A DNA stretch of 64,000 nt from Hybos culiciformis (Eukaryota; Arthropoda; Insecta; Diptera; Hybotidae), in the NCBI GenBank assembly GCA_964007475.1, contig OZ023274.1, positions 77,821,303 to 77,885,302 on the forward strand. The letters run 5' to 3'. Below the pieces are notes generated by a model. The model was given only the letters and a program-made list of their open reading frames with translations. It was not told the origin of the DNA and did no database searches. Shown here piece by piece: positions 39,542-51,500 of the stretch (positions are counted from its first letter, which is position 1; each line of letters starts with the position of its first letter). The position numbers and the translations under genes are program-made.

Positions 39542-42500
39542 AGCTGTTGGACTGAGATGTTTTTCATATAAACGAAGATTCATTTAAGTTGATGAAACAA
39601 AACTGCGGTTAAATAATAATTTTACGCCTCAATTAAGTAAGTTTTTAATTAAAATTTTCAAAATCTGATTTTTTTGTATGATACCTACTCTTTTATGCAA
39701 AAATTAATATCTGCTATGAAAACTTGATTTTTTATTTAGTGGAAAAATTTTGCAAATTTTTTCTTTTTATTTGTTAATTTTTTTTTTTAAACCCAAAAAA
39801 GGTATAAAGGGAAAATAACAACGTGTGAAAATTGTAATATTTTTTGTTAATTCCATTTTGCATTCTCGAAATACGAATATGAAAATCGTTTTTTATTTGC
39901 AAAACAGCATTTTAATAATAATTTTTTAGTTTTGCTACAATGATTTACAAAATTTTTTACATGAAATTCAATTTAAGAATATTAAAAATGAAAATCTGTT
40001 TTTATTTTTAACGTTTTCTTTGAAAAATTATTCTTTTGGAAAATTTAATTTCGAATTTTTTTTTTTATTAATATTATTTAAGCTTATTCCATGCAAGTAG
40101 CCAAACTTTCAAATTAAGCTCAAACAAAAAATTTCAAGTTTCCAGATAAAAAAAAAGTATGTTTTATAATTAATTTTCGTCCCAAGGAACATCCAAAATG
40201 CAAACAAACAATTTCTATTTTATTATCGTGTCCTTGGTTTCCTTAAGAGATTTTTTATAAAACCTACACACTCACATCAAAAAGATAAGACATGAACAAG
40301 TCAAAAAAAATACCTCAATATTAGTCGAATATCAAATATAGCAAGATTTTCAATTAAAAATCGTCATATAACGTCTTCGCACCTATTTAAACTTTTATAT
40401 AAATTTCAGATTTTTCGAAATAAGGCAATTTTGAATATGTTTTTGTATCCCATCAAATTTTATTCTTTTCATCTTTTATAACAATTTAAAAATAAGACAT
40501 AAATTAAAAAGACATATTATCGCTCAGATGATTAAAATATAATATTATTAAAATTTACATAATTAATTTAAGTTGGAAATATAAAAGTTTTTATTAGCAT
40601 TTTATTATTATAAAAGTGACCGACACCAAAAATATTATACGAGAACATTTTTAATTTCAAATAGATATTTAATTTTTGTTTATAATTTTTATCATTTCTA
40701 ACAACAAAAATTTTTATTAATTAACGTTCAGTGTTATTATTATAATCAGAAAATTATTTCGTTTTTTCTTTATGTTTAGATTTAATTGATTATAAAACAT
40801 AATTTTTTTTGTAATTTATAGTAAACATTCATGGTAGAATTTAAGATCCTATTTAATTAAGGAATATAAAGAAATAATCGTGTAATTCTAACGAATTGCC
40901 TTTAATTCCATTACAAAAATAAAATATTGCGTTATATTCTAATAACTTAAATAAAACATCATATATTCGGGATGCTGGTATATACTATAGCAACCGTTTA
41001 AAATTATACAAAATAAAAAAATCAAAAACAGTCCTGGAAAATTGCAGAAAACTTTCTTTGTGGTAACATTCAGATTTATAATAACCATTTATTTTCATAG
41101 ATCTGATCTTTCCAAATATTTCAATCCTGTAAATTCACTTCAGAGTTTAAAGAAAATTTTACAAATACATATTTGTAGACTAAAAAATTCAATTCCAATG
41201 GGGTAAGTTAAGCTTAATTTGTAAGATTTTTTATTTGAAAAAGCTCGCTGAAAATTTCTAGTTTCTAAGACTAATTTTTGAATTTACATATTTGTTAATT
41301 ACTCCAGTTATTTATTTTTTGATAGATCAGCATAATATAATTAATATGTTTTTCAACTTTTCATTTGTTATTGTTCAAAAGTAAAGCAATTAGAAAGGAA
41401 AACTAAATAATTTAAATTTTGTGAAAACAAAAAAAAATTAATTTATTATTATAAAAAATTAAATTTAAAATAAAATTCTTATTAAAAATTTTTATTTGAA
41501 GTCATTTATTTAATTAATTTGAACAAAAAAAAAAGAGGTATAAAATATATTATATATATATAATAGGTATAAAATTGTTTTCGATTTGTTAACATACTAA
41601 TCGTAAAATATTTTGAAAATTAAAAATTTCATGCCTAAAAAACAACTGATAATGGTAAATTTTATTGGATTTTTGCCAATTTCAATTTTTTACTTTTCAA
41701 ATGATGTGATGAAAATTGTTTCTTTTTTTTTTGCCATGTTTTATGTGCCTCGTTTTTGTGACAAGAAAATAAGAAAAATATACGTTCATTTGAAATTTCT
41801 AACTGTGGGGTATTTATTTTAATCAATATACGAGAATGAGAAATCAATGTTATTTTACTACTAATATACTGAAAATATTTTCGTTTAAAAAATAACCCTC
41901 ATGTGTTCATCTTTGAAATCTTTTACCATTAATTCGAACTGACTAACTTTTTAAAAGCACATTATGTGTATTTTCCTTTTTTTTTCAGCTTTGAAATCCT
42001 TTAAAAGGACTCACCAAAAGAGTTTTAATTATAAGTAGGTGTTATATATTTCTGTAAAAGTTCATTGACTTTCCAGCTAATGTTAATTAAGGTAGAGTAA
42101 TTATTTTTAGATTTTAAAACCAAAATAAATTATGTTCTACAACTTTTTGTATTGTCAATACACGCTTGATATATAATCTAAACCTTACAATTATTTAATT
42201 ATCATACTACTATAAATATATTCATACTTTATTATAATAAGGTATCAATTTTGACACAACCATGCAAGATATTATCCAACATAATGATTCGAATTACGTC
42301 TCTCAGATCGATAAGTAATTGATTGCTAAAATATCGCTATTCCACAAGTAAAATATTGACCGTATTAATATTGAACTATCGCGCCAGTATTTAAATAGAG
42401 TAGTACCGAAAGATTATCGGCAAAATCTGAAATGTCAAGGTCTTTCGAGATAAAATAATATTTTTTTTTATATATTCACTTAAATAAATATGGAAATAAA

Positions 42501-43194
42501 TTTCTAACATTAAACTTTTACGCTCCTTATTTTTTAACCTTTTTGTCTAATTTATTATTTTAATTCTTTTAAAGTGAACGTATGCCGCCATTAATTCATA
42601 TGTGCTGTTTATATATTTATATTCATAGCATAAATCTATAAATAATTCAAAACATAATATAATATAAAAAGAGGAAAGATATCTAAGCGCATTCTGAAAA
42701 TAGAATTATTTCATATTATAAAAATAAAATATATATTAGATAAATTAAATTGAGGAATAATCAGCTAAAAAATATCTCCTCCCTAATCTATTTTGTGATA
42801 TTTTAAAAAAAAATAATATTTTATTCCATTTATATCCATTTTTAGGATGTTTGCGTTCTATTATTAACTTTTTATATACACATACTATATATAATATGTA
42901 TATACACAGAACTTGATGATATGTTATTAACATAAGGGAAAAACAGCGCAAACATACCAAACCATGCATGTAGCATTTCTGTCATATATTTGGTACACAT
43001 TTCCAACCCCTATAGGTTTAAAAGTAATTTAATTTTTCACACTCAATAGTATACATATTGCATTTTATTACCATGTTTCATATTTTTTAGGTTTATTCCC
43101 ATATTGTTTAACCTATTGATTATCTTGTCTTAATTGTAGAAAAAAAAAATTTCATTAGATAAATATTAAATAAAAGTTAAATCTCTCAAACTGT

Positions 43195-43324
43195 CAGATC
43201 GATAAGTAAATTTTTGTTAGTAAATAATTTTTTCGCTTATAGGAATCAATATTATTTACCTGCCTATTGATAGTAAACAAAAAACTCTTAGATCGATAAG
43301 TAAATGTTCTGTTAGTAAATATTT
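43195..43324. repeat. Spaced direct repeat with AGATCGATAAGTAAAT core
   Basis: AGATCGATAAGTAAAT at 43196-43211 and again at 43290-43305 is each followed by a TGTTAGTAAATA block, so the full repeat is about 35 bp with a 94-bp period. A third, shorter copy of the core (CAGATCGATAAGTAA) is at 42304-42318. The complementary strand reads TATCGATCT, close to the DREF/BEAF-type TATCGATA motif of flies, though nothing else supports a regulatory role. Confidence 0.75.
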
Positions 43325-45615
43325 TATAGCTGAAGTGAACTAAATAGAATGATGCTTTGATAATAGAATAGAATAAAAGAATTTGAGATCCATATTCAAA
43401 GAGTTTATTTATTACAAATATATTTTTTTAACCAAGAACTAAACTATTCCATTGAGGTAATTTATTTTTAGAATTTATTTTTATATTTTATTATTTTTTT
43501 ATATTAAAAAATACATTTTATGTATAATAAAAAAATATGAGAAAAGAAATTGAATGTTAAAGTCATTGGCCTTTATTACCATTTTATGACTTTTTTTTCT
43601 GAAAATTTGTGCAAGGAGTTAAAAGTATGAAATTTATCTTGATTTTTTATGAAACATTACTTTACTAAGAGGGAAAAATTATTGTAATAGTTTTATTTTT
43701 GGATATATATTTAATTTTATTTTTTAAGTTCTTTTTATGATAAATACACATCGCACCAAGTAAATTATTTTGGTTTAAGTAGTATTATATAGACTTACGT
43801 AAAATATCTGGATCTGAATAGACGTTGGACTTAAATTTGTTTTTAATTCAATCAAAATCAAAGTATAATTTCTTTGACTTTAAGGAAAAAAACCTATTTA
43901 TCTATTTTAGAATTAAAGCTTCGAATTTTTCGTGTGGTGTTGTTTTCTCAATTTAAAGTAATTTTGTGATACCTAACTTTTTTGAACGTATAAATCTACA
44001 AGTATGAACGTATAAATATATAAGTAATTTGAAAACTAAACACCTCGACAAAATAATAAACAAAATTAAAAAGTAATTAATTTTTTTTGAAAATAAAATA
44101 GAAAAATAACTTAATTTTTCAACCATAATTTATTAGAACCAAAACATTTTTCTGTATCTGCACACACTTAATTTTTATAATGAAAACCCAAAAAATATTG
44201 ATATTTGTAAAAGTTTTAATATTATTTTATTTAATAAAATAGTATTAATTAATTATAAGCCATATGGTCTCAATTTTAATAATAATTTTAGATCTAATTT
44301 CATTTTAATAGAAAATTTAAAACTTTTCTCTAATGTACTTTTAAATAGTTTTTTTTTTGAATTTATCTCAAAAATTTTCTATTTTAATAAAATGTTATTA
44401 TTCCCAAAAAAAAAAAAAAAAAGGTATTATAATCTAAAATTAAAAATACGACTATGAATTTCATGTACCAAACGTACCAAAAACTATGTATTATTATTAT
44501 TTTAAAACCATGAATAATTTTATTAAAATTTTTACCATTACCCACCATTATACTAATTATACGAATATGTATTTCTAAAATTTAAATTTAATTTTTTTTT
44601 TGCATAAATTTTCAGTTAAACAAAAAAATTATAAATTAATTCTGTTTGGCAAATTTTTTGGTATATATTAAAATAAAAGCTATGGTAGTTAGAAAAAATT
44701 TTAAATTTATAGCTAAAAAATGTATTTTAAATGATAAGCTTAGAAAAGAAAGTAGGTTCAACCTTAAAATAATATATCTTAATAAATTTGAAGTACTGGA
44801 ACCAATATATGGAAATGTTTTATTTTTCGAAACCGCAAATGCCATATGGTTACAAGAATTGATGCAGCTACAAATTCAACAACCATCCAAGTTAAAAAAT
44901 AAATTCAAAATTGAAACACAAAATATTGAAAAAATATGTTGAAATGGCAAAAATTTTCCTGATTTTCTTTATTTTTATAATAAAAATTATTTTGGATGCA
45001 TAACTGATGTTCAAGTATGTAGTAGGTACATGTTGTACGGAAATTGATTTGATTAAAAACAAAATCAAAATTAAATTTATAAAAAAATTTAAATTGATTC
45101 GTATTTTTTTTTTAACTTCATTTAGTTGAAAATTCAATTTTAAAATTATATCGTTAAATAAACTTAATTACAATATTGTTCAGCTGCAGCCAACATTAAT
45201 CGAAAAGACTAATAATAATAATTATTGTCCATAATTTTATTCAGAATAAAAACTATTGAGTTTGTCTTTCTAACAAACTGCAATTTTTTGGCGGATTCGA
45301 ATTAGGTCGAAAAATTTAAACCAGATAATGTATTTTCTGCGGATTAATTAGAATTAAATTTTAAGTTAAAGTTGAATTTAAATCTTTAGATTAAAACTGA
45401 AGCCAGAAAAAAATATGTAAATATATATAGATAAAGGAATTGATATATCATAAATATACCAACACAATTTACGAACACTACTAAACTTAAAAATCATATC
45501 TAACTCGGATATTTAAGTTTTGAAAAGTTTTATTCCTTCATTTAATATCAATGAATTGTTATATGAAAATGGCAAGCATAAGGTTTTCGTTGAATAACCA
45601 TATAATAACTTTAAG

Positions 45616-45672
45616 AAATGATTTACTTTAAAAAATGATTTACTTTAAAAAAAAAAATGATTTACTTAAAAA
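45616..45672. repeat. Three-copy tandem repeat of AAATGATTTACTT, 18-23 bp period
   Basis: Three copies of AAATGATTTACTT are separated by A runs of differing length. The variation in A-run length suggests slippage. No coding frame crosses it. Confidence 0.82.
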
Positions 45673-47964
45673 ATATTCTCGAAATAACTTTAAAAATACT
45701 ATGAATTTTAACATTTTTTATATGTATAGTATGTCGAGTCCTAAATATTTTTCAATAACATCGTCATTTTTGTTCTTTTTAAAAACATATGTATATAACT
45801 ACAACCCATAAATTTAAAAATGTCATTCTTGTTGAGAAATTAATACGAATTGCATGATAGAAAATTTGAACAAAAATTAAGAAAACATTATGTATATTTT
45901 TTTAAGTGATTGATTGCATAGAAAATCGCGTACTAATGGAGCTATTCATGTAATTTTTTTTATTATTTTTATTTTTAAGCTTCATGATTCATTTTTAACC
46001 ATCATTTTTAAAATTTTGTGCATACAAAAGCATCTATAGTTTTTCATCCGATTTTTTTTGTAAAATAAGATAATAGATAACTTTCCCACTTAATTAAAAT
46101 AATAATTAATTTTCATCATTCTATTTTTTCAATAAAAAAAAAACAATTCTTAGAAAGACTATAAATGATACAAACAATTATTTTTATTAATTGATCTTTA
46201 AGCTGAAGAATAAAAAACGTTTGTCGGATCTGCCTGAATTATTTTCCTACTCATTTTCTTCATTGAGTACATTCATGGTTTCGGAATTACCTTTATATTT
46301 GTTTATCATATATATATTACTTAAATGTGGTTTCACAATCTTAATTAATTATATATTTCTGATTCACTTACAAAATTACATTATGATAGTATGTGTTCAA
46401 TAAATCTTGTTCTACATTTTGAATCTATAATAATAAAATGAGGAGTTGAAACTAAAAGTATACCAAGAAAAGAATTATTTTCTTAAATTTCTAATTAAAA
46501 AATTCTCAATATAACTTTCTTGACCGGATTAAGTAATTTACACCAATAGATGACAAGTTGACAAGTTAACTTAATTATAATATCCCTATACCAAAAATGT
46601 TGTTTTCTTATAACATTTCTTTTTACTACTCTAATCCATATAAAGTTAGTTCATGAACACATAATTAAATTACATAATTTATTAAATAATAAATTCAGTC
46701 CAGTACAAGAAAAAAGGGTTGAGAATATCATTAATTTTTTTTTTTTTTTACATATATATTTTAATACCTTATGTTTACATAAAAATTATTTTATATAATG
46801 TTGAAAATAAAATAAAATAAAAAATTAAAATAAATAAATTACTTTAAATTTATTTATCATCGAATAATATTGCTTCTAATTTTTCCAATTGCCAAAAGGA
46901 TGAAATAATAAAAATATCTTCTTTTTTTTTTTTTTTGATAAATTGATAATTTTTCGTTATTATTTTTTTTATAATATTTTTGTTTGAGTAAAGCTAAAAT
47001 GCTTATCAGACCGTTGAATGAGAATCATTTGTTATATCTTTTTATTACAAATAAAAATTATAAGTAAAAATCGGGTAGCATGAATTACTAACTTATTTAT
47101 TTATATTTTTAAAGTTTTTATATATATATTTTTTGTGTGATAGGCAAATCAGTTTAACCACCACTGTATTTTATTTTTATCGGCAATTCCAACGAATTCC
47201 GTACAACCATTATGCATTAATATTGTTCGAACTGAATTTAACATTTTTGTCTTCAGTAATTGAAATGTTTTTCAAAACTTCATTTTGCAGCTTCTCACAG
47301 AAATTAAAACAAAAAGAAATATAAAATTTCAATAAATTGTAGAAGTAAAAAATTCAGATGATCCATTTTACCCAACTATATAGAAACGGAATTATTCTAC
47401 ATTTACAAATGTTTGTAATTTAGGCTTCGAAATTTATTTTCCTAAAATATTTATGGTTCATAAATTTGAAAAATAACACACTTAATGAATTTTGTATCGA
47501 AATTAAGTTTAAGTGTTTGGCATGCAATATCCAACTTACAAAAAAAATAAAATATCTGTATATACAGAAATAAAAATTATCTTTCTTTAATAACTAATAT
47601 ACAAAAAAAAAATAACAAAATTACAATATTTAAATAAATTTTATAAAACGAAGGTATTTTAAAAAGCTTCAAGAAATATTTTAATAAACAAATAATAATA
47701 AACCTTATTTCTCAGTAGCATGTGTTTTCATAAAATTAAAAAAAAAAATATTATTCCTTAAAAAACAATAAATAAATTATTTTAACTTTAAATTGTTGAA
47801 AATAGATTAAAATTTGAATTTTTCAAATTATAAAAAATTTCCACGAACTTTTTTCAAAAGTTTATTTATAATTTTAAAATTGTGAAATTATTTAATGTTA
47901 TGAGTTATGAGATATGAGTAGGTGAGGGTACCAAATTAGATTTTCTAAATTTAAGAAATCAAGC

Positions 47965-47972
47965 GTTTAGAC
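47965..47972. repeat. Left target-site duplication of hAT MITE (GTTTAGAC)
   Basis: Identical to 48574-48581 and directly outside the element that begins CAGTGCTG. Confidence 0.92.
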
Positions 47973-48573
47973 CAGTGCTGTCCAACCAACCGCCCGCGGG
48001 CCATCATCCGGCCCGCGGAGTCTTTTAACCCGGCCCGTTAACTTTGGTTTGAAATTCAAAATGTTTCTCTAATATTTTTGTAGTATGTAAAAAAAAAATT
48101 GTAATGGAAATTTTCTACTTTCAAATCAAGATTTACTGCATAAAATTCAAATTATTTATTTCAAATTAAAAATTTTCTATTCTTAGATTTGATATTTGGA
48201 ATGGAACGTGGTTAATTCGTTCCACATAAATTTCGGGTGACAAGAAAATTAAATTTATAGTTAAGAAATCAGATTAAGTGGATGTTGCCAGTAGTTTAAC
48301 TTCTCTAAAAAAATTAATTCAAGGTCATCAAGATCATCATCATCACTGACAAAAGATCATCACAAAAAGATATCATTATAAATACAACATAATTTATATT
48401 CTTTAATTTAATTTTTTTCGTGTGTATAAACTTATTATTTACATTATTAATTTGAAGTAATTTTAATAATAAATATATTTTAATTTGTTTAAAAAAAAAA
48501 AATTGACTTTTGGCCCGCGGAACAAAATAAATTTTCGAAACGGCCCATTTTCAATTTAAGTTGGACACCCCTG
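47973..48573. mobile_element. Non-autonomous hAT element (MITE), 601 bp, G+C-rich ends
   Basis: The ends are CAGTGCTGTCCAAC on the left and, inward on the other strand, CAGGGGTGTCCAAC on the right (12 of 14 matching). They are flanked by a perfect 8-bp GTTTAGAC duplication. CAG-type ends with 8-bp duplications are characteristic of hAT. Subterminal CCCGCGGG/GGCCCGCGG motifs occur at 47992-48020 and 48512-48521, together with GGCCCGTT (48033) and GGCCCATT (48542). They stand out sharply in this A+T-rich DNA. This terminal type resembles hAT elements related to the GTF2IRD2/EPM2AIP1-like transposases, from memory and unverified. The interior has no convincing frame; a short (ATC)n run lies at 48326-48348. 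Confidence 0.92.
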
Positions 48574-48581
48574 GTTTAGAC
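48574..48581. repeat. Right target-site duplication of hAT MITE (GTTTAGAC)
   Basis: Identical to 47965-47972 and follows the right end ...GGACACCCCTG. Confidence 0.92.
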
Positions 48582-51500
48582 GATAATAATTCAACATTAA
48601 TACTGGATTAATTAAAAAACTTTAGGTATAGTCAACTATATATGCCTTATACATTTTTGCAAAGGAAAAAGTAAATATTGTTAATTAAAATTTTTCGATC
48701 CCAGTCAACTTATTTAGAAAATAGTAATTTCATTTAAAATTTATATTAATTTTAGTCGAAGCGGAACAAGAATTAAAACTTTTCAATAAATGAAAAATTT
48801 ATGTCGATAAACATAAAATTATTTTCTGCACGATTCTCTTTAATTTCGTCACATAAACAAGATTAAAGGTTATTTATATATAAATTTTTGTATAGTTCCT
48901 GAACAAAATCATCAAAATTAAGAAAATGAAAAACAATCAACAAACTAAGTAAATTTTTCATTCTCTTTAAATTTTTTGTTTATTTTTTTTTTTTTTTTAG
49001 ATTCCTTAATGTTTTTAAAATATAAATTTTGGAATGAATTATGTTCTCCTGATAAATTACAAAATTTTTCGTATAACTCATTGTATAAGAACCAAATGGT
49101 ACCATCCATAAATCTATGGTCCTTTTTTTAATTTTTGTTGTTAAAATAATAAATATATATGTAGGTATGTGTATAATAAAGAAATAATATTATGTTGTAT
49201 AATGATTTTGAACACAAATATTATTTATAGTTGAATGAGGTTAGTTTATTAATTTAATTGAAAAAATAAAGTAATTTTATTTTAATTTCAATTATTTTAT
49301 CAATTACACAACCAATATTGTTATCAAACATTATGCCTGTAGTTTTCTATATTGTCAAACACTCATAATATTTCAATAAACTTTCATTAAATTCCGATAG
49401 AAAAATCTTTTAATCTAATCTTTGATTTAAAAATTGGTTTAAGTAAAAATTCAAATGAGAAAGGTTATTTCATCTTTAAAGATTGTTAATCTAAATTAAA
49501 CAACACACAAACATTAGAATTAAAATTCGAAGGGATGTACATTTTAATTTAATATCCTGTTATACCGTCTTAGGCTCGAAAGTTTTTTTTTGTTGATTTT
49601 GTTCTCACAATTATAATTTTCTAATTTGCATATTCTCGGATGTATTAATATCAAATTACAAACTCACTATATTCCACTAACACTATATTCCACTTACATG
49701 CCATGTTTGCCTTACATAATTTAACTTAATAAAAAGCTAAAATGTTGAACTATTCCTATATTATTACATTATTACATAGTTTCATAGAATATTTTTACCT
49801 AATTTAATGTAGGTATTCTAGTTTTTTTTCCTTATAATCAGATTTAATACCTATACTATACTATACTTTTTTATGTTTTTTCTTTTTCAAAAAAAAAACC
49901 ACCTAAAATGTAATATTAAATTTTGCTTTTATATATGTATATTAAATAAATAAAACTAACACAAAAAAAAAATAATAATAATTTTGTATATTATTGGTTT
50001 TGTATATAGGCCACATTCCATTTCAATAAAACCACATTTAAATTTATTTAAATGTACTTCCACTTCCATCAATTGCCAGCTTAATATTAAGGGTACTATT
50101 AGTTTTTCAAAATCATAAAAATAAATTATTCAATATACATATAGAAAAATTGAAGTCAATTAAAACTAAATAAATTTTTTTTTTTTATGAAAACAAATTA
50201 TTGGTTGGTTAAATAAATTTTTTTTTTGTATTTATTTTCATCAAAACTAATATCTAATAATTTTCAAATTAAGTATAGAAATCTGGGAACATTTTGGTGA
50301 ACTTAAACTTAAAAAGAAAAAAAATAATTTTTTTCTATTTAACCAATAAATAATATTCATTTTTAAAATTGGAAAAAAATTCTTAGGAAAATGAGGAAGA
50401 CGTAATAATTTGGATAAAAAATTTTAAAATAATTTTAATTCAGAAATTATTTATAATATTTCAAATTATGTAATACGACTTTTAATATTAAGTAACAAGA
50501 AATTCTTCTTTTTATTAAAAGAAAATGTTGCAAGGTAAATAATATAATATAGTTAATGTAAAAACTGTTGTATAAATATAAAATTTTTTTTAACATTAAA
50601 TTCAATTAAATTGATTAAATACAAGCTTGAAAGATAATTTACATATTTACTTACGTTCTAGGTATCTTTAATTTTATTTATTTATTTTTTTTTTAAATAA
50701 ATGTCCAGTTTTTATAACTTTGTCAATAATTGCTGCTTTCACATTTTTTTTTTTGTATTTATTTTATCAAACCATGCTGGAAACAAATGTCATTTTTGCA
50801 TTTAAATGCAGAAAAACCACAATGTGAATTCAGATATTTTTGTGCATAAATATAAATTTGAAAACAAATCTAAATCTACAAATTTTAACTATAAAAATAT
50901 TGTAAATTTGTATTTATGTTCTGTACAAATAAAAGTATCTATAGATATCTACAACATTTTGTAGATACATGTTCGTAAGTATTTGCATTATGTGTATTTT
51001 AGTAAAATAAGCGTACATCCAGTATATAGTTCTAGTTATTTTCATTTTTAAACACAGAGGAAAAAAGAAATATTTTGACAAAGTTCAAGTTGATAACACA
51101 ACTATTGGTATATGTATATACAAGAATTATGTTTCGTCTTTATTTCGAAAACTTCGCTCTGCAGAAATTTCGTAATTCTGAGTATAAAAAAAAAGTTATT
51201 ATGAAGATTAATAATCTTTCTAATTATTTCTGATTTTGAGATATGAAATTATTTGTAATCATTATCCTTGAATTAGATTTAGGTATTATTAATTAAGGAG
51301 TAAATTCATTGAAGCATTAATAAATGACAAGAAGCATGCCGCACACTACATGTTGCCTCATTGGAATTCCGCCTTTATCAAATTCTGGATAATATTTTTT
51401 ATCATCATAGAAAATTTTTCTCAGTGGGTTTCATGTCTGGTTTCCCATATAAAATAAATTTACATAAATGAAAAATTTTTTAAAACCAAAATATACGTAT

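Larger units (their letters stand above)
38732..47964. other. A+T-rich non-coding DNA with local tandem repeats, no gene supported
   Basis: This contains several small tandem arrays, listed separately. It also holds a palindrome CAAGGACAGTCCTTG (39455-39469), a 22-bp tandem pair starting GAACGTATAAAT (43984-44005 and 44006-44027), and an 8-bp doublet TGACAAGT near 46554. The open frame at 44646-44942 (98 codons from a TTG) is discussed among the rejected items. No RNA gene or transposon end was seen. Confidence 0.5.

Noticed and set aside
39389..39583. Minus-strand 64-codon frame from an ATG (MNLRLYEKHLSPTAVTLTLV...)
   Set aside because: Its most protein-like part is the translation of a 15-bp tandem repeat. 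No domain or upstream exon was recognised.
44646..44942. 98-codon frame with a varied middle (KFEVLEPIYGNVLFFETANA, then IWLQELMQLQIQQPSK)
   Set aside because: A T-rich tract ending in CAG at about 44614 could be a splice acceptor, but an in-frame stop at 44637-44639 lies between it and the frame. No donor site or family match was seen, and opposite-strand frames of similar length overlap it. Worth a database search but not supported as a gene.
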